64,000 nt of DNA from DASVBE01 sp963770375. Its GTDB lineage: Bacteria > Actinomycetota > Actinomycetes > Streptosporangiales > Streptosporangiaceae. The position numbers and the translations under genes were made by a program. Below the pieces are notes generated by a model, which ran no database searches, was not told the origin of the DNA, and was given only the letters and a program-made list of their open reading frames with translations. Each line of letters opens with the position of its first letter. The first letter of the stretch is position 1. Location of the stretch: positions 434,001-498,000 of the forward strand of contig CAVYPM010000028.1 in assembly GCA_963770375.1 (NCBI GenBank), in the 5' to 3' direction. Shown here one piece after another: positions 1-8,718 of the stretch.

Positions 1-828
1 CAGGCCGCCTACGGCCGGATCACCGGCCTTGCCCTGGACCCGGCGGGCAACGTCCTGATCTCCGATTCCGGCCGGCGTGACTGCCATGGCTGCGACGACA
101 TGGGCTCCCTGGTCCGGGTCATCGCCGAGCGGACTGGCCGGTTCTACGCGTTCAGCATGAAGGCCGGCGACAGCTACACGGTGGCGGGCATCCCGAGCGG
201 CATCGCCGACGCCGGGCATGACCAGGGCCCGGCTACCGGGAACTCGCTCGGCGACACGCTCGGCCAGGTGACCACCGACCGCGACGGCAGCCTGATCATC
301 GCCGACCCGGCGACACCCACGCTGCACCCGCCGTTCGCGCCTATGGTCCGCGTCGTCCCCACGCGGCCCGGTCGCGCCTTCGGCCTGGCGATGAAGCCCG
401 GCCACATCTACACGATCGCGGGCAGCGGTCACCCGGGCGCCATCCACGACGGCACGCCGGCCGCCCAGTCACCTCTCGCTCTGGCCAGCGGCGCCGCCGT
501 GGACCCCAACGGCAACGTCGTCGTCGCCGACGGGGCCAGGCTCCTGGTCATCGCCGCGGCGGCCGGCCAGTTTTACGGCCAGCACATGACAAAAGGCGAC
601 ATATACACAATTGCCGGAACCGGCACGCCCGGCTCGACTGGCGACGGCGGCCTGGCCCGCCAGGCCCCGGTCAGCCTGGCCAGCGTCACCATCGACGCGG
701 CCGGCAACCTGATCCTGGGCCCGGCCGACCCGGCGGCCCCGGTCCGCGTCATTGCCGCCAGCCCGAACCTCTTTTACGGCGTCCGCATGCTCCCCTGGCA
801 CATCTACGGGGTCGGGACCGCCAGCTAG
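1..828 (+). CDS. NHL-repeat (beta-propeller) protein, 3' end only
   Basis: The reading frame is open from base 1, so the gene begins before the window and only its last 275 codons are here. The protein shows repeating blades: a hydrophobic LALDP-type strand, a GNV(L/V)I(S/A)D motif (seen near residues 15, 65 and 140) and an IYTIAG(T/S)G motif. This is the pattern of NHL-type six-bladed propellers in secreted actinobacterial proteins. Such domains usually bind proteins or carbohydrates; no catalytic site is visible here. The N-terminal part, including any signal peptide, lies outside. Family assignment is fairly safe, function is not. Confidence 0.75.
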   Translation, partial: QAAYGRITGLALDPAGNVLISDSGRRDCHGCDDMGSLVRVIAERTGRFYAFSMKAGDSYTVAGIPSGIADAGHDQGPATGNSLGDTLGQVTTDRDGSLIIADPATPTLHPPFAPMVRVVPTRPGRAFGLAMKPGHIYTIAGSGHPGAIHDGTPAAQSPLALASGAAVDPNGNVVVADGARLLVIAAAAGQFYGQHMTKGDIYTIAGTGTPGSTGDGGLARQAPVSLASVTIDAAGNLILGPADPAAPVRVIAASPNLFYGVRMLPWHIYGVGTAS

Positions 829-900
829 ACGCGCGCCACTTCCAGCCTCCCCGTTCGGCCATTGCCAGGGGCAACCTACGGGACTGGCAGCATCGATGAA

Positions 901-1629
901 ATGCGGATGCGCAAAGGCTGGGACACGCAAGCGGACAACTGGGTTCGCTTCGCCCGCACTCCCGGGCACGACAAGTATCACGAGCTCATGAACCTGCCCG
1001 CGTTCCTGGACCTGCTGCCCGCCCCCGGCCGGCGCACCCTGGACCTGGGCTGCGGCGAGGGCCGGGTCAGCCGGGCTCTGGCCGCCGCCGGGCACACGAT
1101 GGTGGCCACCGACTCCTCCCCCGTCCTGGCCGCCGCGGCGGCCACCCTGCCGCCCGCGCCCGCCGCGGTGGTCAGCGACGCGGCCCGGCTGCCGTTCACG
1201 GACGGATCGTTCGACCTGGTTGTGGCCTACATGTGCCTGCACGACATCGACGGCATGACGGACGCGATCCGCGAGGCCGCCCGCGTCCTGCAGCCGGGCG
1301 GCCGCCTGGCCGTGGCCATCCCGCACCCGGTCAACACCGCCGCCGACGTCTCCGGCCAGGACTCAGGCGCGTCGATGGTCATCACGTCCTACCTGGACGC
1401 CGCCCCGGCCGACTGGACCCTCGACCGCGACGGCCTCCAGGTCCACTTCCACAGCGAGCACCGCCCGCTCGGGGCCTACGCGTCGGCGCTGGCCCGCGCC
1501 GGCCTGCTGATCGAGCAGCTCCGCGAGCCAAAGCCCACCCCCGCCCTGATCGCCCAGCACCCTTCAGCCGCCCGCTGGCTGCGCCTGCCCCTCTTCCTGC
1601 ACCTCCTGGCCCTCCGCCCAGCCAGCTAG
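901..1629 (+). CDS. class I SAM-dependent methyltransferase
   Basis: About 242 residues with the Rossmann-like methyltransferase core. Motif I reads LDLGCGEGRVSRAL, the acidic end of strand 2 is VATD, motif II/III is the DAARLPFTDGSFDLVV stretch, and post-motif is LQPGGRLAVAIPHPV, as in the Methyltransf_11 (UbiE-like) family. The substrate cannot be told from sequence. I placed the start at the ATG at 901 (907 is equally possible); the frame extends to a TTG at 862, but that adds only low-complexity residues. It lies 33-75 bases after the NHL gene on the same strand and is followed by a hairpin terminator. Confidence 0.85.
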   Translation: MRMRKGWDTQADNWVRFARTPGHDKYHELMNLPAFLDLLPAPGRRTLDLGCGEGRVSRALAAAGHTMVATDSSPVLAAAAATLPPAPAAVVSDAARLPFTDGSFDLVVAYMCLHDIDGMTDAIREAARVLQPGGRLAVAIPHPVNTAADVSGQDSGASMVITSYLDAAPADWTLDRDGLQVHFHSEHRPLGAYASALARAGLLIEQLREPKPTPALIAQHPSAARWLRLPLFLHLLALRPAS

Positions 1630-1658
1630 CGCATCGCGGCCGCCCTAGCCAACCGCCA

Positions 1659-1692
1659 AGGCGGGGCCCGCCAAACACGGCAGGCCCCGCCT
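1659..1692 (+). terminator. rho-independent-like hairpin after the methyltransferase gene
   Basis: A perfect 10-bp inverted repeat (arms AGGCGGGGCC and GGCCCCGCCT) with a 14-base loop lies 30 bases after the methyltransferase stop. There is no T-run, which is normal for high-GC actinomycetes. The rest of the 303-base gap from 1630 to 1932 shows no other gene or structure I can support. Confidence 0.55.
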
Positions 1693-1932
1693 CCTGCATG
1701 CCGTGCTACTTCCCCCAAATGCGGGCCGCGTCATCCTCAGCGGCAGGCCAAACCTGATAAGAGGGCCGCCCTTTCTGGTCGCCGTCACAGTGCTGACGGG
1801 ATGCGGTGGGGCGGCCGCGTTCTCCGGGCGGCCGCCCCACTGGGTCCCGCCAGCACGCCTGGTACGGGCTAACACCAACCAGACAGCGCGCCTCGCCTCC
1901 TCCCAACCCTCAGCCGGGGTATAGCTAATGGC

Positions 1933-2940
1933 GTGGACCCGGTGACCGCCCTGCAGCAGATCGCCTTCGAGCTGGAGCGGAGCCTTGCGCCGACCTACCG
2001 GGTGCAGGCCTTCCGCAAGGCGGCCTGGACGATCCGCGAGCTTCCCGACGGGCAGCTGGCCACCCGGATCAGCCAGGGCACGCTGCGGGACCTGCCGGGG
2101 ATCGGCAAGGTGACCGCCGAGGTGATCGAGGAGGCGGCGGCCGGCGAGCAGCCGCACTACCTGACCCGGCTGCTGGACGAGGCACCCCCGCCGCCGCCGG
2201 AGACAAAGCTGCGGGGGAAGCTGCGCGGCGACTGCCACTCGCATTCCGACTGGTCGGACGGGGGCAGCCCGCCGTGGGAGATGGCCGGGACGGCCCGCGA
2301 CCTGGGGCACGAGTGGATCGCGCTGACCGACCACTCGCCCCGGCTGACGGTGGCCAACGGGCTGTCCGCGGAACGGCTCATCAGGCAGTTCGGCGTGGTC
2401 CACGCGCTGAACGACGACCTGGCCCCGTTCCGGGTGCTGACCGGGATCGAGGTCGACATCCTCGACGACGGGAGCCTGGACCAGCGCGAGGACCTGCTGG
2501 CCGAGCTGGACGTCGTGGTCGCCAGCGTGCACTCCAAGCTGCGGATGCCGTCCGGGCCGATGACCGAGCGGATGGTCGCCGCGGTCCGCAACCCGAACGT
2601 GGACGTGCTCGGGCACTGCACGGGGCGGCTGCTCGGCGGCGGCCGGGGCAGCAGGCCGGAGTCGGTGTTCGACGCCGAGGCGGTGTTCACCGCGTGCCGG
2701 GAGAACGGCGTGGCGGTGGAGATCAACTGCCGGCCGGAGCGGCAGGACCCGCCGGATCCGCTGCTCGCCCTGGCGGTTGAGCTGGGCTGCGTGTTCTCGA
2801 TCGACACCGACGCGCACGCGCCGGGGCAGCTGGACTGGCAGCACAGCGGCTGCGCACGGGCCGAGCAGGCCGGCATCCCGGCCAGCAGGATCATCAACAC
2901 CCAGCCCGCGTCCAAGGTGGCCCGCCGCGGCGGTCACTGA
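1933..2940 (+). CDS. PHP-domain phosphoesterase with N-terminal helix-hairpin-helix
   Basis: A 335-residue protein starting at GTG. Residues 1-85 resemble the helical/HhH part of PolX-type proteins (LRDLPGIGKVTAEVI is a canonical helix-hairpin-helix). Residues 95-330 form a PHP domain: the first metal site motif CHSHSDWSDG, then LTDHSPR, GIEVDILDDG, a conserved VASVHSK, GHCTGR and IDTDAHAPGQL, so the full set of metal-binding His/Asp residues is present. This matches a compact actinobacterial PHP family that keeps the PolX accessory parts without the polymerase domain. A metal-dependent phosphoesterase, possibly in DNA repair, is inferred. The gene stands alone. Confidence 0.85.
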   Translation: MDPVTALQQIAFELERSLAPTYRVQAFRKAAWTIRELPDGQLATRISQGTLRDLPGIGKVTAEVIEEAAAGEQPHYLTRLLDEAPPPPPETKLRGKLRGDCHSHSDWSDGGSPPWEMAGTARDLGHEWIALTDHSPRLTVANGLSAERLIRQFGVVHALNDDLAPFRVLTGIEVDILDDGSLDQREDLLAELDVVVASVHSKLRMPSGPMTERMVAAVRNPNVDVLGHCTGRLLGGGRGSRPESVFDAEAVFTACRENGVAVEINCRPERQDPPDPLLALAVELGCVFSIDTDAHAPGQLDWQHSGCARAEQAGIPASRIINTQPASKVARRGGH

Positions 2941-2985
2941 CCGTTACCCGTGATCACAGGGATAATTTCGTAACCCTGTTCGAAA

Positions 2986-2991
2986 TATAAT
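2986..2991 (+). promoter_or_regulatory. possible -10 element (TATAAT)
   Basis: A consensus TATAAT lies in an unusually AT-rich stretch (about 2960-3000) of an otherwise very GC-rich sequence, upstream of the small gene at 3184. No good -35 box is visible at 16-19 bases spacing, so the call rests on the -10 and local composition only. Confidence 0.3.
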
Positions 2992-3183
2992 CGGCAGGAA
3001 ATGGGAATCGGCGGCGCGGCCGCCCAGGAACCGGTCACCAAGCGTATGACACGCCAAACGGCCTTTAGCCGTTCATTCCGGGTGTTCGCGCTTACGGCGA
3101 GTTACCTTAGGAAACGTGTTCGCATATGTCGTTCCGTTCTGGCCGGTCACGGGCCCTCCGGCGCGTGGCCGCGCGGAGGTCGC

Positions 3184-3453
3184 ATGACGCCCGAGGAAGC
3201 CATGAGAACGCCGGATATGGCCGACGCCGATCACGCGGGCAGCGTTCTGGTCCGTTTGCTGATTGGTCACCCTGAGGTCATAGACATCGAAATTCTCGGC
3301 CAGAGCGAGATGTTCGAGGGAACCATCTCGTACTCACTCGGCGTGATGCTGCCGGACGGCCGGGAGCTGTACATCGACGTGGAGGATGCGCCCTCGCATC
3401 CGCCCGACGCCGGGCCGGTCACCAGCGCGCTGGCCGCCCGGGTCCGCGCCTGA
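3184..3453 (+). CDS. small protein of unknown function
   Basis: 89 residues starting at an ATG preceded by a good ribosome binding site (GGAGG, 3175-3179). The same frame is open back to 3001, but that extension has an un-protein-like Arg-rich composition, so 3184 is preferred. The product is acidic with a central beta-rich stretch (EILGQSEMFEGTISYSLGV followed by LPDGRELYIDVED). I do not recognise the family; no signal peptide, membrane segment or catalytic motif is visible. It stands alone between the PHP gene and a broken membrane-protein gene. Confidence 0.6.
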   Translation: MTPEEAMRTPDMADADHAGSVLVRLLIGHPEVIDIEILGQSEMFEGTISYSLGVMLPDGRELYIDVEDAPSHPPDAGPVTSALAARVRA

Positions 3454-3605
3454 GCTGTGCTAGCGGCTCGCTGCGGGCCCTGGAGAGGCGCTGCCTTCCC
3501 TCCGCAAGCTAAGGGCGGCTGCGGAACCGCCATAATCGCGGCGTAGCGGTCGTTTGCGCCCGCGGCACCGGGCCGCAGCCGGCCGCCGCAGGACAGGTGG
3601 TGGCC

Positions 3606-4338
3606 GTGTCGTCGGCGCTGGCGAACATCACGCTCGGCCTGATCACCAGCGTGGTGGGCGGCGCCGCGGTCTGGCTGTGGCAGCACCTGGCCGTCCGCCG
3701 GTCCCGCCGCGCCAAGGAAAGCTTCTTCGGCCTGGCCCGCGGCACGGGCTGCCTGATCATCTTCAACAACGCGGCCGGCCGCCGCGGCGCGATGCACCAC
3801 AACGACGTGCAGGCCATGATCGAGGTGGCCACCCTGGCGGCCTCGACCGGATCGCCGGTCAGCGTCGAATCCTGCAACGACTTCCAGGGCGTGAACGGCA
3901 ACCGCACCGAGTTCTGCCTCGGCGGCCGGGAGGCGGCACCCGGCCGGCGCGCACCTGGCCGCTCACCTGCCCGGCGTGCGCACCCAGGCCGGGCACCCGG
4001 CCGCTGACCTACGAGATCGACGGCCGGCTCTGTCCTGCTCCCCCGGCAGCGAGGAATTCGCGCTGGTCGCCAAGTTCACCCCGGACGGCTCGACCCGGCC
4101 GGTCATCCTCATCTGCGGCCAGACCGCGCTGTCCAACCGGGCCGCGGTCAGCTACCTCAAGCGCGAGCACCGTGCGCTCGCCCGGACCCTGCCCGACCTG
4201 CGCCGGTTCGCGCTCATGCTCCAGGTCACCGCGAGCGACGCGTTCGGCCACGAGGCCGCCGCGCTGGCCGCCGACGTCACCGGGCCCGCCTTCGCCCCCG
4301 CCCTGCGGCCCGGGGACCCGGCCGCCGCGCTGGGCTGA
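3606..4338 (+). pseudogene. hypothetical membrane-anchored protein, interrupted by several frameshifts
   Basis: One protein can be followed across three frames. Frame one gives an N-terminal membrane helix (LANITLGLITSVVGGAAVWLW), a basic stop-transfer, then GCLIIFNNAAG and VESCNDFQGVNGNRTEFCLG. A second frame supplies AHLAAHLPGVRT, a third PLTYEIDGRLC, and the second frame then resumes with SCSPGSEEFALVAKF through to the stop at 4338. The breaks fall near 3930, 3985 and 4035, all in G/C-rich runs. The start is a GTG, with GGACAGG eight bases before 3606 (3597 also possible). The conserved middle resembles uncharacterised actinomycete proteins. It is either decayed or, given similar breaks elsewhere in the window, misread. 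Confidence 0.5.
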
Positions 4339-4419
4339 GCGGTGACCGCGGCCGTCCCGGCCCGGTGCCAGGCCGTGGCCAGCGGGAACATCGTGGGTGA
4401 ACCCCTGCTTACCGGGTAG

Positions 4420-5370
4420 ATGGGCCCGATGCAGGAAGAGTTCGTCACCGCTGACCCGGAGGAAGCGCACGCCTTCATGCGGGCGGTCTACACCGAGAAC
4501 ACGATGCGGATCGCCGGCTCGCGTGACGGTTTCCGGATGCGGCACACCGTCGCGGGCGCGGGCAGCCTCTCGGTCGCCGTGCTGACGCACACGATGTCGG
4601 TCGAGCACGTGGCCCAGCCGCTGGGCTACCCGCTGGTCGGCCGGGTGCTGCGGGGGAAGATCGAGCGGGAGACCGACGGGGAAACGGTGCGGGCCGGGCT
4701 CGGGGACGTGTTCCTTGTCGCCCAGCCGGACCGGCCGTACACGGTGCGCTGGGACGACGTCGGCCTGCAGCTGATCCAGGTCAGCCCCGCGGTGCTGGCC
4801 GAGGTGGCGGGCGTGGGCGAGGCCGGCCGGCTTCGGTTCACCAGCCTGGTGCCCGAGTCGCCGGCCAGCGCCCGGCAGCTGGCCGCGACCGTGGACTTCA
4901 TCGCCAGCAGGCTGCTGGCCAGCCCCGAGGCGGTGGCCAGCCCGCTGCTGATCGGCGGGGCGACCCGGCTGCTGGCCGGGGCCATGCTGACCGCGTTCCG
5001 GCACGAGACCGGCCGCCCCGCGGAGCGGCTGCCCGGGCCGGGCAGCACGGCCACGCTGCGCCGGGCGATGGCGTTCATCGAGGAGTTCGCCGGGCACGAC
5101 ATCGGCGCGGTGGACATCGCGGCGGGCGCGCACGTGACGCTGCGCGCGGTGCAGCACGCGTTCCAGCGGCACCTGGGCACCACGCCCATGGCCTACCTGC
5201 GCCAGGTCCGGCTGGACCGGGCCCGGCAGGAGCTGCGGGCGGCCAGCCCGGCGCACGCCACGGTCACCGAGATCGCCAGCCGCTGGGGGTTCCCCAGCCC
5301 GAGCCGGTTCACCGCGCACTACCGGGCCGCCTACGGCGAGCTGCCCCGCGACACGCTGCGGCACGGCTGA
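4420..5370 (+). CDS. AraC-family transcriptional regulator
   Basis: 316 residues (ATG at 4420; a second ATG at 4429 is equally good). The first ~190 residues resemble the cupin-like sensor half of AraC-binding-like regulators (YPLVGRVLRGKIERE, LGDVFLVAQPDRPY). The C-terminal ~100 residues are the double helix-turn-helix: DIGAVDIAAGAHVTLRAVQ, then LGTTPMAYLRQVRLDRAR and VTEIASRWGFPSPSRFTAHY, all textbook AraC/XylS features. Nothing adjacent tells its target. It ends 19 bases before, and convergent with, the response-regulator gene. Confidence 0.9.
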   Translation: MGPMQEEFVTADPEEAHAFMRAVYTENTMRIAGSRDGFRMRHTVAGAGSLSVAVLTHTMSVEHVAQPLGYPLVGRVLRGKIERETDGETVRAGLGDVFLVAQPDRPYTVRWDDVGLQLIQVSPAVLAEVAGVGEAGRLRFTSLVPESPASARQLAATVDFIASRLLASPEAVASPLLIGGATRLLAGAMLTAFRHETGRPAERLPGPGSTATLRRAMAFIEEFAGHDIGAVDIAAGAHVTLRAVQHAFQRHLGTTPMAYLRQVRLDRARQELRAASPAHATVTEIASRWGFPSPSRFTAHYRAAYGELPRDTLRHG

Positions 5371-5389
5371 CCCGCCGGGGCCGGCCGGG

Positions 5390-5833
5390 CTAGTTCGGCA
5401 GGCGGGCCAGCGCGAGGAAGAATTCGTCGATCTGGCGGACGGCGTCGGTGTAGAGGTCGAAGCCCACCGGCTTGGTCACGTAAGCGTTGGCGTGCAGCTG
5501 GTAGCTGCGCAGGATGTCCTCCTGAGCGCCGGACGTGGTGAGGACCACCACCGGGATCGTCAGGAGATCCCGGTCGGACTTCAGCTCGGTCAGCACTTCC
5601 AGGCCGCTGAGCCGGGGCAGGTTGATGTCGAGCAGGATCAGGGCCGGCCGTGGGGCGTCCTGGTACTCGCTGGCCCGGCGCAGGAAGTTCAGCGCCTTCT
5701 CGCCGTCGTCGACGACGTGCAGCAGGTTGGGGATCTGCGAGCGCTCGAACGCCTCCCTGGTGATCAGCGCATCACCGGGATCGTCTTCGACCAGCAGTAC
5801 ATCGAGCGCCTTGACGGACACCAGGTTCGTCAT
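5390..5833 (-). CDS. single-domain response regulator (Rcp1/CheY-like)
   Basis: 147 residues, essentially one receiver domain. The acidic pocket is VLLVEDDPGD, the phospho-acceptor Asp sits in LILLDINLPRLSG, the switch Thr in VVVLTTS and the conserved Lys in AYVTKPVG. No output domain follows, as in Rcp1-type regulators that pair with phytochrome-like or orphan histidine kinases; no kinase gene is nearby. I took the ATG at 5833, which fits the family's usual length; the frame runs on to 5890 without good coding character. Confidence 0.88.
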   Translation of the reverse strand: MTNLVSVKALDVLLVEDDPGDALITREAFERSQIPNLLHVVDDGEKALNFLRRASEYQDAPRPALILLDINLPRLSGLEVLTELKSDRDLLTIPVVVLTTSGAQEDILRSYQLHANAYVTKPVGFDLYTDAVRQIDEFFLALARLPN

Positions 5834-6017
5834 CCGGGCAGGCCGCAGGGGGCGGAAAGGGACATCGGAACTACCTTCTGACCAGGTCACGCCGGCTGTG
5901 GCCGGGGGCTGCGATGCTACTGCTCCGTAACCGGGCCGGTCTAGCCCGCAAACGAACCGCTGGCGTTGCCCCCGGTTTGCCGGTGGCTGACCGGATCCTG
6001 GCCCCCCGGCCGGACGA

Positions 6018-6075
6018 TTCGAACCGCCGCGGGCTGGGCAAACCCGGCCCGCGGCGGCGGGGCATGCGGTTCAAT
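6018..6075. other. strong dyad-symmetry element between divergent genes
   Basis: A perfect 11-bp inverted repeat (CCGCCGCGGGC at 6024-6034, GCCCGCGGCGG at 6047-6057) encloses a smaller GGG-CAAA-CCC hairpin. Outer arms GAACCGC (6021) and GCGGTTC (6066) extend the symmetry. It lies just ahead of the start at 6084 and upstream of the divergent response-regulator gene. It could act as a leader hairpin or a protein-binding site; no family of operator is recognised. Confidence 0.4.
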
Positions 6076-6083
6076 CCCTGGGT

Positions 6084-7436
6084 ATGCCGTCCACCGCCAC
6101 GCTCAGCCCGTCCGGTGATCAGACCGGAGCCGCCGACACCGCCGCCGTCAACGCCGCGCTGGCCGCCGCGGGCGCGGGCGGCAGCGTGCTGCTCGGGCCC
6201 GGCGACTGGTTCACCAGCGGGCCGCTGAGCGTGCCCACCGGCGTCGAGCTCACCGGCGTCAAGGGCGGGATCAACGGCAAGTCCGCGACCACCCCGGCGG
6301 GCACGGTGATCCACCCGGTGCCCGGGTTCAGCGTGACCGGCGGGGTGATCGACATGAAGGCGGGCGTGGTCGGGGCCCGGATCCGGGACCTGGCGGTGCT
6401 GGGCGACCTGAACCCCCCGCCGAACACCGACGGCATCGCGTGCCACGGCAACGTCAACGGCCTGGAGGTCGTGCACGTGTCGGTGGCCCTGGTCACCGGG
6501 CACGGCCTGGCCTACTACCGGTCCAGCGCGGGCGGCGGCGGCGACGGGCTGTGGCTGAGCCGCTGCATGTTCCAGAAGATCGGCAAGACCGGCGTGTACC
6601 GGCCGGCCAGCGACGGGAACATCCACAACGTGCACGTCCAGTACGCCGGCCAGGTCGCGGGCCCGGCCGACGGGCACGGCTTCTTCTGCACCCCGGATAT
6701 CGCGGGCAACATGACCTACGTCGGCTGCCGGGCCGATCTGTGCGCGGGCGCGGGCTGGCTGATCGACCACCAGGGCAGCTTCGGGGACGCCACCAAGCTC
6801 GTCGGCTGCTCGACCGAGCGGAACAGCCAGGATGGCGTCCGGATCATCAACAGCTCGCCGCGCGGCACCGACTGGCGGGCCCCGGTGATCATCAGCGGCT
6901 GCTGCTTCGAGGGCGACGGGACGAACCAGGGCCTCGGCGGCGAGTTCGCCGGCATCCGGGTGACCGGCCAGAACCGGGTGTTCATCGACGGCACCGCGGT
7001 CATGGTGAACAACCTGGACGCCACCGCCGGCGCGCCGAAGTACGCGCTGGCGCTGGGCCCGCAGGGGTCCGCGCCGGGCCGGCCGGAGACCATCGAGTGG
7101 GCCAGCGGGCGGATGAACTACTCCACCGGCCAGGGCGGCCAGGCGGTGCTCAACCCGGCCGTGCCCGACCACCTGCTGATCGGCCCGACCGTGACCCAGG
7201 CGGGCGGCTACGAGAGCCGCGTGATCGCGCCGCGGTCCGGCACGGCCGTGCTGACCGCGGGCACGGTCACGGTGAGCACCCCGTGGGCGTTCCCGCAGAG
7301 CCTGGTCCAGCTGACTAACACCGGCCCGGGCGGGACCCCCGGCACCCCCTGCGTGACCGCGGTGGCCACCGGGTCCTTCACGATCACCTCGACCAGCGAC
7401 GACGACACCAGCACAATCGCCTGGCAGATCACCTGA
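6084..7436 (+). CDS. right-handed beta-helix / pectate-lyase-like protein
   Basis: 450 residues. The start of the protein (GDQTGAADTAAVNAALAAAG, then GGSVLLGPGDWFTSGPL) is the hallmark of the pectate_lyase_3 / GH28-like beta-helix fold used by polysaccharide lyases and tail-spike-type proteins. The middle is a run of short strands and turns with Asn and Gly (GLEVVHVSV, NIHNVHVQY, MTYVGCRADLC, TKLVGCSTERN, VIISGCCFEG), as expected for parallel coils. There is no signal peptide, so export is uncertain. Catalytic residues cannot be assigned. A fragment of its 3' part (near 7213-7262) recurs at 8658. The next gene, 100 bases on, encodes a secreted protease. Confidence 0.75.
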   Translation: MPSTATLSPSGDQTGAADTAAVNAALAAAGAGGSVLLGPGDWFTSGPLSVPTGVELTGVKGGINGKSATTPAGTVIHPVPGFSVTGGVIDMKAGVVGARIRDLAVLGDLNPPPNTDGIACHGNVNGLEVVHVSVALVTGHGLAYYRSSAGGGGDGLWLSRCMFQKIGKTGVYRPASDGNIHNVHVQYAGQVAGPADGHGFFCTPDIAGNMTYVGCRADLCAGAGWLIDHQGSFGDATKLVGCSTERNSQDGVRIINSSPRGTDWRAPVIISGCCFEGDGTNQGLGGEFAGIRVTGQNRVFIDGTAVMVNNLDATAGAPKYALALGPQGSAPGRPETIEWASGRMNYSTGQGGQAVLNPAVPDHLLIGPTVTQAGGYESRVIAPRSGTAVLTAGTVTVSTPWAFPQSLVQLTNTGPGGTPGTPCVTAVATGSFTITSTSDDDTSTIAWQIT

Positions 7437-7536
7437 CCGGCCATCTCTGGCGAGGCTCGCTCGGTTGTGCTAGGTGTTACAGGTTCAGCAGGTTGACGGC
7501 TTCGGCCACCTGCGAACTGCCCAGGAGGGGGTGTTC

Positions 7537-8469
7537 ATGTTCAAACGCGTCGCCATCGTGGGTGCAATCGCGGCCTTCGTCGCAGCACTCGGACCGGCCT
7601 TGCCAGCCGGCGCGATCACAAACGGCGTTCCAGACAACGGCGCTCATCCATACGTCGGTGAGCTGATTTTCTTCCTGCCCGACGAGACCGATGCGCGATT
7701 CCCGGACGCCGGCGGATGGTTCACCTGCAGCGGCACGCTGATGAGTTCCACCATCGTGCTGACCGCCGGGCACTGCACCTACGGGGTCGGCAAGAACGGC
7801 GCCTCCACGACGCTGCCCTCGGGCACCGGCTCGGGGGGTAACGATGTGTGGGTCAACTTCAGCGAGGCGCCAGACTTCAGCATCCTGCCGCCGAGCAGCA
7901 CCTTCACCACCAACGCCGCGCGATACGCAGCCTGGTCTGCTGCCTTGAACAGCTCACCGGCCTGGCACCGGGCTACCGCCTTCCCGCATCCGCAGTTCGA
8001 CCCCAGCGCCTTCTTCACGCACGATGCAGGCGTGCTTCGGCTCTCGGCCCCAGTACCGATGCCGGTCTACGGGACGCTGCCTTCGCTTGGCCTGCTGAAT
8101 ACGCTGATCAAGCAGAAGAACACCCAGCACTACACGCCGGTCGGATACGGCCTCGAGCAGTCCGGCCCGAAGACCGCCGTGGGCGGCGACACCCGTCGCA
8201 GGGCCGACGAGATGCTGGTCAACCTCAACGGAGTCTTCGGCACCGGCAAGGGCACGTCAGCCAAGTTCTCTAACAACAACGGCACCGCCCACCAGGGCGG
8301 CACCTGCTTCGGCGACTCCGGAGGCCCGATCTTCCAGGCAGGCACCACAGTCATCGTCGCCGTGACTTCGTTCGGTATCAGCCAGACCTGCTCCGGCAGC
8401 ACCGGCGGCTACCGCATGGACCAGCAAGACGACCTCGACTTCCTCGCGTCGTTCGGGATCACGCCCTAA
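7537..8469 (+). CDS. secreted trypsin-like serine protease (S1 family)
   Basis: 310 residues from an ATG with a clear ribosome site (AGGAGGGG, 7523-7530). A signal peptide is evident (MFKRVAIVGAIAAFVAALGP, cleavage after LPAGA), and the mature protein begins ITNG in place of the usual IVGG. The catalytic triad is complete: His in TAGHC, Asp in HDAGVLRL, Ser in CFGDSGGP. Cysteines are consistent with exported trypsin folds. The substrate is unknown. A very strong hairpin follows the stop. Base composition is a little less GC-biased at third positions than its neighbours, so recent acquisition is possible but unproven. Confidence 0.9.
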   Translation: MFKRVAIVGAIAAFVAALGPALPAGAITNGVPDNGAHPYVGELIFFLPDETDARFPDAGGWFTCSGTLMSSTIVLTAGHCTYGVGKNGASTTLPSGTGSGGNDVWVNFSEAPDFSILPPSSTFTTNAARYAAWSAALNSSPAWHRATAFPHPQFDPSAFFTHDAGVLRLSAPVPMPVYGTLPSLGLLNTLIKQKNTQHYTPVGYGLEQSGPKTAVGGDTRRRADEMLVNLNGVFGTGKGTSAKFSNNNGTAHQGGTCFGDSGGPIFQAGTTVIVAVTSFGISQTCSGSTGGYRMDQQDDLDFLASFGITP

Positions 8470-8487
8470 CCGGCATCCGCAAAGACA

Positions 8488-8522
8488 ATCGCTCCCGGCG
8501 CCGCAGCGGCGCCGGGAGCGAT
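8488..8522 (+). terminator. perfect 15-bp hairpin terminator after the protease gene
   Basis: Arms ATCGCTCCCGGCGCC and GGCGCCGGGAGCGAT are perfectly complementary around the loop GCAGC, 18 bases after the protease stop. This is the strongest hairpin in the window; as usual for actinomycetes there is no U-tract. Confidence 0.8.
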
Positions 8523-8538
8523 GCCGTTCCAGCCCAGC

Positions 8539-8657
8539 TCAGGGCGCCAGCCGGGCGGCCACCGCCTGCAGGTTCTGGTCCCCGGCGGACTCCTGGACGC
8601 ACCGGGCGAACAGCCACAGCCGGACCCGCCCGGCGTCCAGGCCGGCCAGCCCGGCCA
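8539..8657 (-). repeat. duplicated 3' end of the downstream kinase gene (pairs with 9304-9422)
   Basis: These 119 bases match 9304-9422 without gaps and with 5 mismatches (about 96% identical). They include the stop codon and the last ~38 codons of the aminoglycoside-kinase-like gene. The GNAT gene at 8719 therefore sits between two direct copies. The copy here has no upstream reading frame of its own and is a gene remnant. Confidence 0.85.
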
Positions 8658-8706
8658 AGAGCCGCGTGATCGCGCCGCGGTCCGACGCGGCCGTGCTGAC
8701 CGCCGG
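8658..8706. repeat. remnant matching the beta-helix gene (7213-7261)
   Basis: Starting exactly where the kinase-derived repeat ends, about 49 bases match 7213-7261. The first 27 bases are identical and a later run of 16 is also identical, with four mismatches in total. The junction fuses pieces of two neighbouring genes lying on opposite strands, a mosaic left by illegitimate recombination or a chimeric assembly. Confidence 0.6.
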
Positions 8707-8718
8707 CGCCGGGCCCGG

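Noticed and set aside
3001..3183. Start of the small gene at the ATG at 3001
   Set aside because: The extra 61 residues are basic and unstructured in codon use; a good ribosome site supports 3184.
6005..6030. Possible tRNA 3' end (GGTTCGAATC on the minus strand)
   Set aside because: Only a T-loop-like decamer; T stem and anticodon arm cannot be formed, and the bases belong to the dyad element.
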